64,000 nucleotides of DNA from Gaiellasilicea sp963763755 (GTDB taxonomy: Bacteria > Actinomycetota > Thermoleophilia > Gaiellales > Gaiellaceae). The stretch covers positions 310,001-374,000 of the forward strand of contig CAVXQE010000012.1 in NCBI GenBank assembly GCA_963763755.1, given 5' to 3'. The notes under the pieces were generated by a model that had not been told where the DNA came from, made no database searches, and saw only the letters and a list, made by a program, of their open reading frames with translations. This document shows, in pieces, positions 38,938 to 48,090 of this stretch (position 1 is its first letter; each line of letters starts with the position of its first letter). A program made the position numbers and the translations under genes.

Positions 38938-40045
38938 CACCTACGGCACCTACGGAGGGCGTTACGTCCCGGAGACGCTGATCCCCGCGCTCGACGAGCT
39001 GACGGCGGCCTGGGAGGAGGCGCTCGCGGACGAGAGCTACGCCGCCGAGCTCGACGAGCTCGCGCGCAACTACGCCGGTCGCCCGACGCCGCTGACCCGC
39101 GCCGACCGGTTCGCTCCCGAGAAGCGTCTCTACCTCAAGCGCGAAGACCTCCTGCACACCGGCGCGCACAAGCTGAACAACGCGCTCGGACAGGCAGTCC
39201 TCGCGCGCCGGCTGGGCAAGCGCAGGATCGTCGCCGAGACCGGCGCGGGACAGCACGGCGTCGCGACCGCGACCGTCTGCGCCCGCTTCGGACTCGAGTG
39301 CGTCGTCTACATGGGGGCCGAGGACATGCGCCGGCAGGCGCCGAACGTCGAGCGGATGGGCCTCCTCGGTGCCGAGGTGCGGCCCGTCGAGTTCGGCACG
39401 AAGACACTCAAGGAAGCGACGAGCGAGGCGATCCGGGACTGGATCACCAACGTCGAGACGACGCACTATCTGATCGGCTCCTGCGTCGGCCCGGCGCCCT
39501 ATCCGGCGATCGTCCGGGAGCTACAGGCCGTCATCGGTCGTGAGACGCGCGCCCAGGTGCTCGAGGCCGAAGGCCGGCTGCCGGACGCCGTGATCGCCTG
39601 CGTCGGCGGCGGCTCGAATGCGATCGGGATGTTCGCCGGCTTCCTCGACGACAGCGAGGTCGAGCTCGTCGGCGTCGAGGCCGCCGGTGCCGCGAGCCTC
39701 GGCACGGGTCGCGCCGGTGTCCTGCACGGCTCGCGCTCCTCGGTGCTCGCGGACGAGGACGGCCAGATCGCAGACGCCCACTCGATCTCGGCCGGGCTCG
39801 ACTACCCCGGCGTCGGTCCCGAGCATGCGTACCTGCGCGACTCCGGCCGCGCACGCTACGTCGGCACCACCGACGACGAGGCGCTCGACGCCTTCAGGCG
39901 GCTCACTCGCACCGAGGGGATCATCCCGGCGCTCGAGCCGGCGCACGCGCTCGCCAGGGTCGACGGCCTGGACGCGGAGTTGATCGTCGTCTGCCTCTCG
40001 GGCCGCGGCGACAAGGACCTCGCCGAGGTCCTCTCGCAGGCATGA
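38930..40045 (+). CDS. trpB: Tryptophan synthase beta chain
   Basis: PLP enzyme of 371 residues joining indole and serine. STYGTYGGRYVPETLIPALDE start; PLP lysine in EDLLHTGAHKLNNALGQAVLA; AETGAGQHGVATATVCARFG; RMGLLGAEVRPVEFGTKTLKEA; glycine-rich phosphate loop CVGGGSNAIGMFAGF; HSISAGLDYPGVGPEHAYL and CLSGRGDKDL. A standard TrpB1. ATG 38930 overlaps the end of trpF by 8 bases and the TGA overlaps trpA as ATGA. Confidence 0.96.
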   Translation: MASTYGTYGGRYVPETLIPALDELTAAWEEALADESYAAELDELARNYAGRPTPLTRADRFAPEKRLYLKREDLLHTGAHKLNNALGQAVLARRLGKRRIVAETGAGQHGVATATVCARFGLECVVYMGAEDMRRQAPNVERMGLLGAEVRPVEFGTKTLKEATSEAIRDWITNVETTHYLIGSCVGPAPYPAIVRELQAVIGRETRAQVLEAEGRLPDAVIACVGGGSNAIGMFAGFLDDSEVELVGVEAAGAASLGTGRAGVLHGSRSSVLADEDGQIADAHSISAGLDYPGVGPEHAYLRDSGRARYVGTTDDEALDAFRRLTRTEGIIPALEPAHALARVDGLDAELIVVCLSGRGDKDLAEVLSQA

Positions 40046-40759
40046 GCGAACGCGTGACCAAGACCCTCGTCATCTATCTGATGTCCGGCGCCGAGACGCC
40101 CGAGCTGGCCGAAGCCGCAGTCGACGGTGGCGCCGACCTCGTCGAGCTCGGCTTTCCCTTTTCCGACCCGCTCGCCGACGGCCCCGTGGTCCGGCGGGCC
40201 GCCGAGAAGGCGCTGGCGCAGGGGATGCGAACGAAGGCGTGCCTCGAATGCCTCACCGCCGTCCGCGGGCGCGTCGACGTGCCGCTCGTGCCCATGACCT
40301 ACTCCTCCCTCCTGGAGGCGTACGGCTGGGAGCGGTTCGCCGCCGACGCGCAGACGGCCGGCGCGACGAGCCTGATCATCGCCGACTTGCCGGTCGGGGA
40401 GAAGCCGGGACTCCGGCGTGTCCAGCTCGTTGCGCCGACCTCGACCGACGAGCGGCTACGACTGGCCGCCGAACAAACGGACGGCTGGCTCTACCTCGTC
40501 TCGGTGACGGGAACAACCGGAGCCCGCTCGGGCCTCTCAGCGGCGCTCGCACCCCTCGCCGAGCGTGCGCGAGCGGCGGCGAACCGGCGTGCCGCTCTAC
40601 GCCGGCTTCGGGATCTCGACTCCCGACGACGCCCGGGCGGCGGCCGAGTTGACCGACGGCGTCGTCGTGGGCTCGCGCGCCCTCGAGGCGGCCGAAGGTG
40701 GCCCCAAAGCGCTGCACGACTACGTTCGCTCCCTGCGGGACGCCCTCGATTCCGCCTGA
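40042..40759 (+). CDS. trpA: Tryptophan synthase alpha chain, frameshifted
   Basis: Cleaves indole-3-glycerol phosphate to indole for TrpB. Motifs: TLVIYLMSGAETPELAEAAV, VELGFPFSDPLADGPVVRRA (catalytic Glu and Asp), VPLVPMTYSSLLEAYG, SLIIADLPVGE, VAPTSTDERL, YLVSVTGTTGAR. An extra base near 40585 shifts the frame; corrected, it continues VPLYAGFGISTPDDARAAAE, VVVGSRALE and ends LRDALDSA. Corrected length is about 238 residues, somewhat short. Last gene of the operon. The frame is broken only by one base in an otherwise intact operon, so a sequencing error is likely. Confidence 0.93.
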
Positions 40760-40938
40760 GTAGGCGCGGGCAGACGCTACGCTGCGCCGCCTCGGGAACC
40801 GGGGATCGTCCATGCGCCCGTTTGGGTGATGCGCGCGACGCGGTTTCGAGGATTTCAGTTGAGACAGAATTCGTCGACTTTGCAGGTGTCAACGTTGTGC
40901 CGCCATGTACAACGCAACGTCGAGTCAAGGGGAACATC
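40760..40938 (+). promoter_or_regulatory. Leader region of the small exported repeat protein
   Basis: 179 bases without a gene. It holds CCCGTTTGGGTGA at about 40828 (also present at 30785), GTTGAGAC at about 40859, and a six-base hairpin at 40893-40914 (CGTTGT/ACAACG) just before an AAGGGG ribosome site. This is long for such a small gene and may carry promoter and regulatory RNA signals. Confidence 0.4.
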
Positions 40939-41145
40939 ATGAGAAACGAACATGCTCCGTCGAAGCGCGTCCGAATCGTGCTTTGTGCCGCCGCATTCAC
41001 CGTCGCCGCCGTCGTACCGAGCGCCGGCCTCGCAGCGGACTGGACGTCCGGCAAGGTCAATCCCGCCGCCGACTGGACGTCGAAGGTCACGCCCAACGCC
41101 GACTGGACGTCGCGGGTCACGCCGAACGCCGACTGGTCGAGCTGA
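40939..41145 (+). CDS. Tiny exported protein with four ADWTS repeats
   Basis: 68 residues. MRNEHAPSKRVRIVLCAAAF starts a signal peptide that ends near SAGLA. The mature part of about 35 residues is four imperfect copies of ADWTS-x-V-x-P-N/A (ADWTSGKVNPA, ADWTSKVTPN, ADWTSRVTPN, ADWSS). AAGGGGAACATC before ATG is a good ribosome site, and a strong terminator hairpin follows at 41197. I know no family for it. It could be a secreted peptide, a small wall protein or a sorting/assembly unit. Confidence 0.75.
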   Translation: MRNEHAPSKRVRIVLCAAAFTVAAVVPSAGLAADWTSGKVNPAADWTSKVTPNADWTSRVTPNADWSS

Positions 41146-41196
41146 ACAGCTGAGGGGTCGTACTCCGTTGGGGGAGTTGCGATCCTCGATTTGGAG

Positions 41197-41232
41197 GAGG
41201 CGCCGGTAACCCGTTTGGGGTACCGGCGCCTC
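41197..41232 (+). terminator. Hairpin terminator after the ADWTS gene
   Basis: Perfect 12-base stem GAGGCGCCGGTA/TACCGGCGCCTC around ACCCGTTTGGGG, which can itself pair CCC with GGG. There is no clear T-run, as is common in high-GC actinobacteria. It lies 52 bases past the stop. Confidence 0.8.
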
Positions 41233-41309
41233 TTCGGGTTGCCGATTGTCAGTAAAGCGCCGTTCGTCGCTACTGTGGCGCGGTTACTAGACAGAGGTGC
41301 GGCAGCAAA

Positions 41310-43524
41310 ATGAGCGTCCCAGCAGTTGTAGGACACGGGGGATGGCAGTCTCGGCGAGTTGGCCGCCTGTCTGCCTCAGCGTCCGCGTACGCCGCCGTCG
41401 TCGCGCTTGCGGCCCTCGTCGCGGCGGCTGTCGCCGTCGCAGGAGACACGTCGACGCAGCACGAGTGGCTGGCGTTCGCGATCCTGCTTCCGCTCGCCGC
41501 CACCGCGCCGCTGTTCCGCGTCCCCGTCGGCCGGAACCACAGCCTCCACGCCGCGCCGGCGTTCGTGGTCGCCGGAGCGCTCGTGCTGCCGCCGCTTCTC
41601 GTCGTGGCACTCGTAATCGCACTGCACGCTCCGCTCGCGATCCGCGATCGCTACCCGTGGTACATCCAGGCGTTCAACATCGCCAACTTCACGCTCAGCG
41701 GTCTCGCGGCGTGGCTTGCAGTCGAGTTGATCGGCCAGACCAGCGGTCTCGGCTTCGCGCTCTCCGGCTTGATCGCGGCCGGCGTCTTCGTCATCGTCAA
41801 CCACGTCCTGCTCGCCGTCATGCTGCGGCTCGGCCGCGGGCACAGCTTCCGCGAAACCGGGCTTCTCTCGGCGTCCGGGCTCGGGATCGAATTCGTGATC
41901 GCGTCTCTCGGGGTCGCGGTCGCCGAGTTCGTCACTGTCAATCCGTGGCTCGTCCCCATTGTGCTCGCACCGCTCGCGCTCGCACACCGCTCCCTCTCGA
42001 CCACAGCGCAGCTGCGCGAGACAGAGGAACGCTTCCGAACGATGTTCGAAGCGGCCCCGACCGCGACGCTCCTGTTCGGCGTCGGCGGCGAGATCATGAC
42101 CGCGAACCGCTCCGCTCTCTCACTGCTCGGCTACGAGCACGACGAGGCCCTGCTCACGCATGCCGATTTGATCCGCCACCCCGACGACGCGGAGGAGGGC
42201 CGTCGCATGTACGCGGAGTTGATCCGCGGCGATCGAGACTCGTATCGGCGCGAAGCGCGCTTCATGACCAAGGACGGCCGCACGATCGTGACCCAGCTGG
42301 CGATCGCGCTCGTGCGCGACGCCGACGGCAAGCCGGACTTCGCGATCGGGATGGCCGAGGACGTCACCGAGCGCAAGCTGCTCGAAGAGCAGCTTGCGTC
42401 AGAGCCAGAAGCTCGAGGCGATCGGCCGTCTCGCCGGCGGCGTGGCTCACGACTTCAACAACATGCTGACTGCGATCGGCGGCTACACCGCGTTTGCGCT
42501 CGAGCATGCCGAGGACGGCTCGCCGCTGCAGTCGGACCTGGATGAGATCAGGAAGGCGACCGACCGGGCGGCGCTGCTCACGCGCCAGCTCCTGGCGTTC
42601 AGCCGCAAGCAGGTGCTGACGCCCGAGCTCCTGAACCTGAACGGGATCGTCGTCGAGATGCAGACGATGCTCCGGCCGCTGATCGGCGAGGACATCGTCC
42701 TGACGACGCATCTCGATCCCGCCCTCGGCCCGATCGAGGCCGACCCGGGCCAGCTCCACCAGGTGGTGATGAACCTCGTCGTGAACGCACGCGACGCGAT
42801 GCCGAACGGTGGCATGCTCACGATCGAGACCGCGAACGCAGACGTCGACGAGATCGGCGACGGCTCGATCGAGCCCGGCCGGTACATCACGTTGACCGTT
42901 CGCGACGCCGGCGAGGGGATCGACGAGGAGACGCTCGGCCAGATCTTCGAGCCGTTCTTCACGACCAAGGTGGCGGCCAAGGGCACCGGGCTCGGCCTGG
43001 CAACCGTGTACGGGATCGTCAAGCAGAGCGGTGGCTATGTCGAGGTCGAGAGCGAGGTCGGCATCGGCTCGGCGTTCAGGATCTACCTCCGCCGCGTGGA
43101 CGATGCGCGGCATCGTCCTGAGCCGGCGGCATTCGCTCCCCAGCCCGAGCACAGCGCGACCCAGGCCACCACGCGGGTGCTGGTCGTCGAGGACGAGGAG
43201 GTCGTTCGAGGCCTCGTGCGGCAGATGCTGGTGGGACAGGGCTATGAGGTGGTGGTTGCCCAGGACGGCGAGGAGGCGCTCGACCGCGCCGCGCGGCACA
43301 CAATCGACGTGCTGCTCACGGATCTCTCGATGCCGAATGTCGGCGGACGTGAAGTCGCCGAGCGGCTGCGCGAAGCACAGCCCGATCTGAAGGTGATCTA
43401 CATGTCGGGGTACGCCGAGGATCTCCCCACCGGCGCACTACCGCCGTCGACCTCGTTCCTCGGGAAGCCGTTCACCTTCGCGGAGCTGACCGAGACGGTG
43501 CGCACCTTGCTCGCTGCACCGTAG
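41310..43524 (+). CDS. Hybrid sensor histidine kinase (7-TM, PAS, HisKA, HATPase, receiver), frameshifted
   Basis: About 738 residues. About seven hydrophobic segments (residues 20-225), a PAS domain (RFRTMFEAAPTATLLFGVGG to GMAEDVTERKLLEEQL), HisKA with the phosphohistidine in LAGGVAHDFNNMLTAIGGY, the ATPase with VVMNLVVNARDAMPNGG (N box), VRDAGEGIDEE (G1), IFEPFFTTK (F box) and GTGLGLATVYGIV (G2), and a C-terminal receiver with LVVEDEEVVRGLV and LTDLSMPNVGG. An extra t near 42392 breaks the frame between PAS and HisKA. There is no dedicated partner nearby; the HD-GYP regulator at 29.6 kb is one candidate only by absence of others. Confidence 0.9.
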
Positions 43525-43570
43525 TTTAGTATAAGTAAACTCCTTAGCTCCGCCAGCAGGACGCCAAGGA

Positions 43571-43594
43571 GGGAGCGCCGTCCCCGGCGCTCCC
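43571..43594 (+). terminator. Hairpin terminator after the histidine kinase
   Basis: Perfect 10-base stem GGGAGCGCCG/CGGCGCTCCC with loop TCCC, in the 103-base gap between the kinase and the AlgH-like gene. No T-run. Confidence 0.75.
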
Positions 43595-43627
43595 TCTCCT
43601 GCCTCCGCTATCCACTACGGTGGTGGG

Positions 43628-44158
43628 ATGAGCGAGACGCTGCGCGGGCAGCTGCTGGTCGCGGCTCCGATCCTCCACGACCCGAACTTCCATCGGACCG
43701 TGGTGCTCGTCGCGGAGCACGGCGACGAGGGCGCGATGGGGCTCGTCCTCAATCGGCCGACGGACACTGCCGTCGGCGACGCGCTGCCGGAGCTCGCGCC
43801 GCTCGCCGGCGAGGAAGACCCGGTCTACGTCGGGGGCCCGGTCGCACTCGAGTCGGTTCTCGCCGTTGCCGAGCTGGACGACCCCGACGACACGTCCGAA
43901 TTGCTCTTCGGCACGGTCGGATTCGTCCAGGACACGGACGTGCCCGTACTGCGCGGGCGTGTCTACGTCGGCTACGCCGGCTGGAGTGCCGGCCAGCTCG
44001 AGGCCGAGCTCGAGGAGGAATCGTGGCTCGTCCTCCCCGCCGAGCCGGACGACGTCTTCAGCGACGATCCCGACGGTCTCTGGAGCGCGGTGCTCCGCCG
44101 CCAGGGCGGCCCGTACGCCCTGCTCTCGCTGATGCCGCCCGACCCGTCGCTCAACTAG
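43628..44158 (+). CDS. AlgH/YqgE (UPF0301) family protein
   Basis: 176 residues. The family start LRGQLLVAAPILHDPNFHRTV, then GAMGLVLNRPTDTAVGDALP, DPVYVGGPVALESVL, LRGRVYVGYAGWSAGQLEAEL and SWLVLPAEPDDVF are all diagnostic. A widespread conserved protein with no settled biochemical role; in pseudomonads AlgH affects alginate production. A strong hairpin precedes it, so it probably has its own promoter. Confidence 0.93.
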   Translation: MSETLRGQLLVAAPILHDPNFHRTVVLVAEHGDEGAMGLVLNRPTDTAVGDALPELAPLAGEEDPVYVGGPVALESVLAVAELDDPDDTSELLFGTVGFVQDTDVPVLRGRVYVGYAGWSAGQLEAELEEESWLVLPAEPDDVFSDDPDGLWSAVLRRQGGPYALLSLMPPDPSLN

Positions 44159-44178
44159 GCCCGATCGCGAGCCTGGTA

Positions 44179-45069
44179 CTAGTCGAGGCCCTCGAGCTCC
44201 GGCTTTCGGACGCGTGAGAAGCCGGCGGCGCCGAGCGCACCGGCATCGAGGAGGCGGCACATCCAGCCGTGACCCCGGAAGGGGTCGGATTCGTCGGCGA
44301 CTGAGCCGACGGAGGCGAAGACGCGTCCGTAGTGGAAGTCCCACTCCTCGATCTCGTCGTGGTTGCCCTCGACGTCCGCGCTGAAATTGTCGAGGTCCTC
44401 GCGGAGACGCACCTGGACGGTCTCGAGCCATGTTCCCTCGCGATCGGCCCTCGTGTCGACACCGCAGAGCTCGAGCAGATCGTCCGCAACCGCGTCGAGA
44501 CTCAGCGCTTCGATGTAGCGGCGAGCCTCCTCCCAGTCCGGCGCTTCGTCCGGCTCCAGCGCGGCGAGCTCGATCGACAAGCCGGATCGCGTCGCCTCGG
44601 CGATCCAATCCCTGGCGCTGTCCGGAGCGTCTGCGGAGCGGACGAGCGCGTGCTCGAGCTCGTGGTCGGGCAGGTCTCCATCGGCCTCCCCGTAGTCGCG
44701 CTCTGCGACGAGGTCGAGGAACGGCTCGTCCTGCTCGTCATGGGCGAATGCCTCCTCGATGACCTCCCAGCTGACCGGGGCCCCGTCCTCGGTCGTCGTG
44801 AACGAGTGGCCGAGCCGCGGACTGCCGGCCCGCATGCGCCTGAAGGCACCCAGCTCCTCGCGTCCGTCCGGGTGGCGGAGGCGCAGGCGGTAACGGGCCG
44901 GCTTGGCGACGACGCGGGCGGTCTCGCCCTCCTCGACCGCATCCACGAGCCAGTCGCGGCCGTCCAATGTCACCAGTGTCCCGGGCCGGGGCTCGCTGGC
45001 GAGGACGAGCGGTTGCGCGCGCTCGATCCCTGCCCCGTTCACGGTGACGATCTCGTACTCCAGCGCCAC
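44179..45069 (-). CDS. Acidic soluble protein of unknown function
   Basis: 296 residues, no signal peptide or membrane helix, rich in Glu and Asp. The first 75 residues (ALEYEIVTVNGAGIERAQPL, GTLVTLDGRDWLVDAV, RYRLRLRHPDGREELGAFRR) look like a small beta-barrel; the rest is mixed and ends WMCRLLDAGALGAAGFSRVR. I do not recognise a family. It is convergent with the AlgH-like gene and divergent from the LLM gene, 22 bases apart, and codon use matches its neighbours, so it is probably a real gene. Confidence 0.7.
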   Translation of the reverse strand: MALEYEIVTVNGAGIERAQPLVLASEPRPGTLVTLDGRDWLVDAVEEGETARVVAKPARYRLRLRHPDGREELGAFRRMRAGSPRLGHSFTTTEDGAPVSWEVIEEAFAHDEQDEPFLDLVAERDYGEADGDLPDHELEHALVRSADAPDSARDWIAEATRSGLSIELAALEPDEAPDWEEARRYIEALSLDAVADDLLELCGVDTRADREGTWLETVQVRLREDLDNFSADVEGNHDEIEEWDFHYGRVFASVGSVADESDPFRGHGWMCRLLDAGALGAAGFSRVRKPELEGLD

Positions 45070-45091
45070 ACCCTCACGTTACCGTGCCTGG

Positions 45092-46132
45092 ATGGAGCTA
45101 GGCGTCTACACGTTCGCGGAGCTACGCGCCGACCCGGCGAGCGGGCACGCGATCGACCCGGCGCAGCGGCTTCGCGACCTGATCGAGGAGATCGAGCTCG
45201 CCGACCGGCTCGGGCTTGACGTCTTCGGCGTCGGCGAGCATCACCGCCCCGACTTCGCCGTCTCCGCGCCGGCGGTCGTCCTCGGCGCGGCCGCGGTCCG
45301 AACGGAGCAGATCCGGCTGACGAGCGCAGTGACGGTGCTCAGCTCGGACGACCCCGTCCGCGTCTTCCAGGACTTCGCGACTGTCGACCTGCTCTCCGGC
45401 GGACGGGCCGAGATCATGGCCGGCCGCGGCTCGTTCATCGAGTCGTTCCCGCTCTTCGGCTTCGACCTCGCCGACTACGACGCGCTGTTCGTCGAGAACC
45501 TCGCGCTGCTGCTTCGATTGCGCGAATCCGAACGCGTGACGTGGTCGGGTGCGCACCGCGCGCCGATCGACGACCTCGGTGTCTACCCGCGGCCGCTGCA
45601 GGAGCCGCTCCCGGTCTGGGTGGCGGTGGGCGGCAACCCGGAGTCGGCAATCCGGGCCGGGAGGCTCGGCCTGCCGATGGCACTGGCGATCATCGGCGGC
45701 AGGCCCGAGCAGTTCGTGCCGTTCGTCGAGGTGCACCGGCGCGCGGCCGCAGAGGCGGGCCACGACCCGCTGCCGCCGGTCAGCATCAACTCGCACGCCT
45801 ACATCGCGGAGACGTCCGAGCGGGCGGCGGAGGAGTTCTTCCCCGCCTACGCGGCGATGATGAACACGATCGGCAAGGAACGCGGCTGGTCGGAGATCAC
45901 GCGCCAGGACTTCAACGCGCTGCGTACGCTCCGTGGTGCACTCGTCGTCGGCAGCCCCCAGGACGTGATCGAGAAGATCCTCTACCAGCACGAGCTCTTC
46001 GGCCATCAGCGCTTCCTCGCGCAGATCAGCGTCGGGACGTTGCCGCACGAGCAGGTGCTGCACGCGATCGAGCTCTTCGCGACCGAGGTTGCGCCCGCCG
46101 TTCGAAAGGAGCTCGCATCCTCGACCACGTGA
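45092..46132 (+). CDS. LLM-class flavin-dependent oxidoreductase
   Basis: Luciferase-like (F420 or FMN dependent) TIM-barrel enzyme of 346 residues. MELGVYTFAELRADPASGHA start; ADRLGLDVFGVGEHHRPDFAV, IRLTSAVTVLSSDDPVRVFQ, LLSGGRAEIMAGRGSF and PLPVWVAVGGNPESAIRAGR are typical of the alkanesulfonate-monooxygenase/luciferase group. The substrate is unknown. The stop overlaps the start of the double VOC gene (GTGA), which suggests the two act together. Confidence 0.88.
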   Translation: MELGVYTFAELRADPASGHAIDPAQRLRDLIEEIELADRLGLDVFGVGEHHRPDFAVSAPAVVLGAAAVRTEQIRLTSAVTVLSSDDPVRVFQDFATVDLLSGGRAEIMAGRGSFIESFPLFGFDLADYDALFVENLALLLRLRESERVTWSGAHRAPIDDLGVYPRPLQEPLPVWVAVGGNPESAIRAGRLGLPMALAIIGGRPEQFVPFVEVHRRAAAEAGHDPLPPVSINSHAYIAETSERAAEEFFPAYAAMMNTIGKERGWSEITRQDFNALRTLRGALVVGSPQDVIEKILYQHELFGHQRFLAQISVGTLPHEQVLHAIELFATEVAPAVRKELASSTT

Positions 46133-46845
46133 CCATCCGCGCGTCCGACCGTTCAGCCTCGGAGAGGTTCTACGCGACCGTGTTGCAGACGCTCGGGATC
46201 GAACAGACGCACTCGGGCGAGCAAGGCCCCGAGTGGAGCGACTTCTCGCTCGCGCCGGCGAGCGCCGACAGGCCGGTGACGCGGGGGCTGCATATCGGCT
46301 TCGCGGCCCCGTCGCGTGCTCACGTCGACGCGTTCTGGCAGGCGGGTACGGCCGCCGGCTATCCAGACGACGGCGCCCCCGGACTGCGTCCGGAGTACAG
46401 CGACGACTACTACGGCGCGTTCCTCCTCGACCCGGACGGCAACAGCGCCGAAGCCGTGCACCACGGCTCGCTGCGCGAGGGAGTGATCGTCGATCACCTC
46501 TGGATCCGCGTCACCGATCTCGAGGCCTCGACGCGCTTCTACGAGACCGTCGCCCCGGCCGCGGGCTTCCACGTCGGTCGCGAGCTCGCAGACCGGACGC
46601 TCTTCGCCTGCTTCGGCGGCTCGTTCTCGATCGTCAGCGGCGGCGAGCCGACGGAGCACGTGCACATCGCGTTCGCCGCGACCGAGAACGAGGTCGTCGA
46701 CCGCTTCCATCGCGAGGCGACGGCCGCCGGGTACCGCGACTACGGCGCCCCGGGCGAGCGGGCCATCTACCACCCGGGCTACTACGCCGCGTTCGTCCTC
46801 GATCCCGACGGCAACAACATCGAGGTCGTGAACCACAACCGCTAG
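46129..46845 (+). CDS. Two-domain VOC (glyoxalase/dioxygenase-fold) protein
   Basis: About 239 residues with two vicinal-oxygen-chelate domains. The first begins DHVTIRASDRSASERFY and closes YYGAFLLDPDGNSAEAVHH; the second begins DHLWIRVTDLEASTRFYETV and closes YYAAFVLDPDGNNIEVVNHN. The glutamate and histidine positions of the metal site are at least partly kept. GTG 46129 overlaps the LLM stop, but the strong AAAGGAG at 46105-46111 fits better with a start near 46117, where only ATC is found, so the true start is uncertain. Possible roles are lyase, dioxygenase or resistance protein. Confidence 0.82.
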   Translation: MTIRASDRSASERFYATVLQTLGIEQTHSGEQGPEWSDFSLAPASADRPVTRGLHIGFAAPSRAHVDAFWQAGTAAGYPDDGAPGLRPEYSDDYYGAFLLDPDGNSAEAVHHGSLREGVIVDHLWIRVTDLEASTRFYETVAPAAGFHVGRELADRTLFACFGGSFSIVSGGEPTEHVHIAFAATENEVVDRFHREATAAGYRDYGAPGERAIYHPGYYAAFVLDPDGNNIEVVNHNR

Positions 46846-46868
46846 CTTGCCGGATCGGAGTCCTGATG

Positions 46869-46882
46869 CGAACATGTGTTCG
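46869..46882 (+). promoter_or_regulatory. SOS box (LexA site) at dinB
   Basis: CGAACATGTGTTCG is a perfect palindrome and matches the Gram-positive/actinobacterial LexA consensus CGAAC-N4-GTTCG exactly. It covers the GTG start codon of dinB (46876), so LexA binding would block transcription directly. Confidence 0.85.
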
Positions 46883-48090
46883 TGTCACGCGAGGCGACGA
46901 TCCTGCACGCCGACCTCGACGCGTTCTTTGCGTCGGTCGAGCAGCGCGACGATCGTCGCCTGCGCGGCCGCCCGATGGTCGTCGGGATGGGGGTCGTGCT
47001 GTCGGCCAGCTACGAGGCCAGGGCCTACGGCATCCGCACGGCGATGGGTGGGCGGCAGGCCCGCCGCCTCTGCCCGCACGTGATCTCCGTCCGGCCGCGG
47101 ATGTCGGCCTATTCCGAGGCGAGCAAGGCGGTCTTCGAGGTCTTCGAGGACACGACGCCGCTCGTCGAAGGGCTGTCGATCGACGAGGCCTTTCTCGACG
47201 TCCGCGGGCTGGAGCACATCCGAGGAACACCCGCCGAGATCGCGGTCCAGCTGCGGAGCGACGTCGGCGAGCACGTCGGACTGCCGATCACGGTCGGGGT
47301 GGCGAGGACGAAGTTCCTCGCGAAGGTGGCGAGCGGCGTGGCCAAGCCCGACGGGCTGCTGGTCGTGCCCCCCGACGGCGAGCTGGCCTTTCTCCACCCT
47401 CTCCCGGTCGAGCGGCTCTGGGGTGTCGGACCGGCCACCGCCGGCAAGCTCCATGGGCGCGGGATCCGGACCGTGGGGCAGGTCGCTGAGATCCCCAAGG
47501 AGGCGCTCGTGTTCATGCTCGGACGCGCGTCGGGGCGGCACCTCCACGCGCTCGCCCACAACCTCGATCCGCGGCCGGTGGAGGTCGGCCGCCGCCGGGG
47601 CTCGATCGGGTCGCAGCACGCACTCGGACGCCGCACGCCGAGGACCCGGGACGCCGTCGACGTCGTCCTGATCGGGATCGTCGACCGCGTCACCCGCCGG
47701 ATGCGGGCCGCCGGGCGTGTCGGCCGCACCGTCGTCCTGCGGCTGCGATTCGACGATTTCTCGCGCGTGACGCGGTCACACACGCTGCCGCGGGCGACCT
47801 CCCACACGCAGACGATCCTCGCCACCGTCCGCTGGCTCCTGGCGGGAGCGATGCCGCTGATCGAGCGGCGTGGCCTCACGCTCGTCGGGATCGCGGTCGC
47901 CAATCTCGAGGACGACCGCGCGGTCCAGCTCGGCTTGCCGTTCGACCGTCAGAGCGGGATCGACCTCGACGCGGCCGTCGACGAGGTGCGCGAGCGATTC
48001 GGCTCGGCCGCGGTCACCCGGGCGGTGCTGCTCGGCCGGGAGTTGCGCCCGTCGATGCCGCTCCTCCCCGATCAGACGAGCACCAGTTGA
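46876..48090 (+). CDS. dinB: DNA polymerase IV
   Basis: Y-family translesion polymerase, 404 residues. Motifs: ATILHADLDAFFASVEQRDD (first metal Asp), VVLSASYEARAYGIRTAMGG, the catalytic GLSIDEAFLDV, GVARTKFLAKVASGVAKPDG, LWGVGPATAGKLHGRGIRTV and a little-finger domain to the end. A sliding-clamp-binding motif QLGLPF is near residue 357. The start is GTG 46876 inside the SOS box, perhaps a leaderless transcript. The last bases overlap the TTG start of the hydrolase gene, so damage induction may extend downstream. Confidence 0.95.
   Translation: MFVSREATILHADLDAFFASVEQRDDRRLRGRPMVVGMGVVLSASYEARAYGIRTAMGGRQARRLCPHVISVRPRMSAYSEASKAVFEVFEDTTPLVEGLSIDEAFLDVRGLEHIRGTPAEIAVQLRSDVGEHVGLPITVGVARTKFLAKVASGVAKPDGLLVVPPDGELAFLHPLPVERLWGVGPATAGKLHGRGIRTVGQVAEIPKEALVFMLGRASGRHLHALAHNLDPRPVEVGRRRGSIGSQHALGRRTPRTRDAVDVVLIGIVDRVTRRMRAAGRVGRTVVLRLRFDDFSRVTRSHTLPRATSHTQTILATVRWLLAGAMPLIERRGLTLVGIAVANLEDDRAVQLGLPFDRQSGIDLDAAVDEVRERFGSAAVTRAVLLGRELRPSMPLLPDQTSTS

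Noticed and set aside
40042..41145. A fusion of TrpA with the ADWTS protein
   Set aside because: Caused by the insertion near 40585; TrpA ends at 40759 in its corrected frame and the small protein has its own ribosome site and signal peptide.
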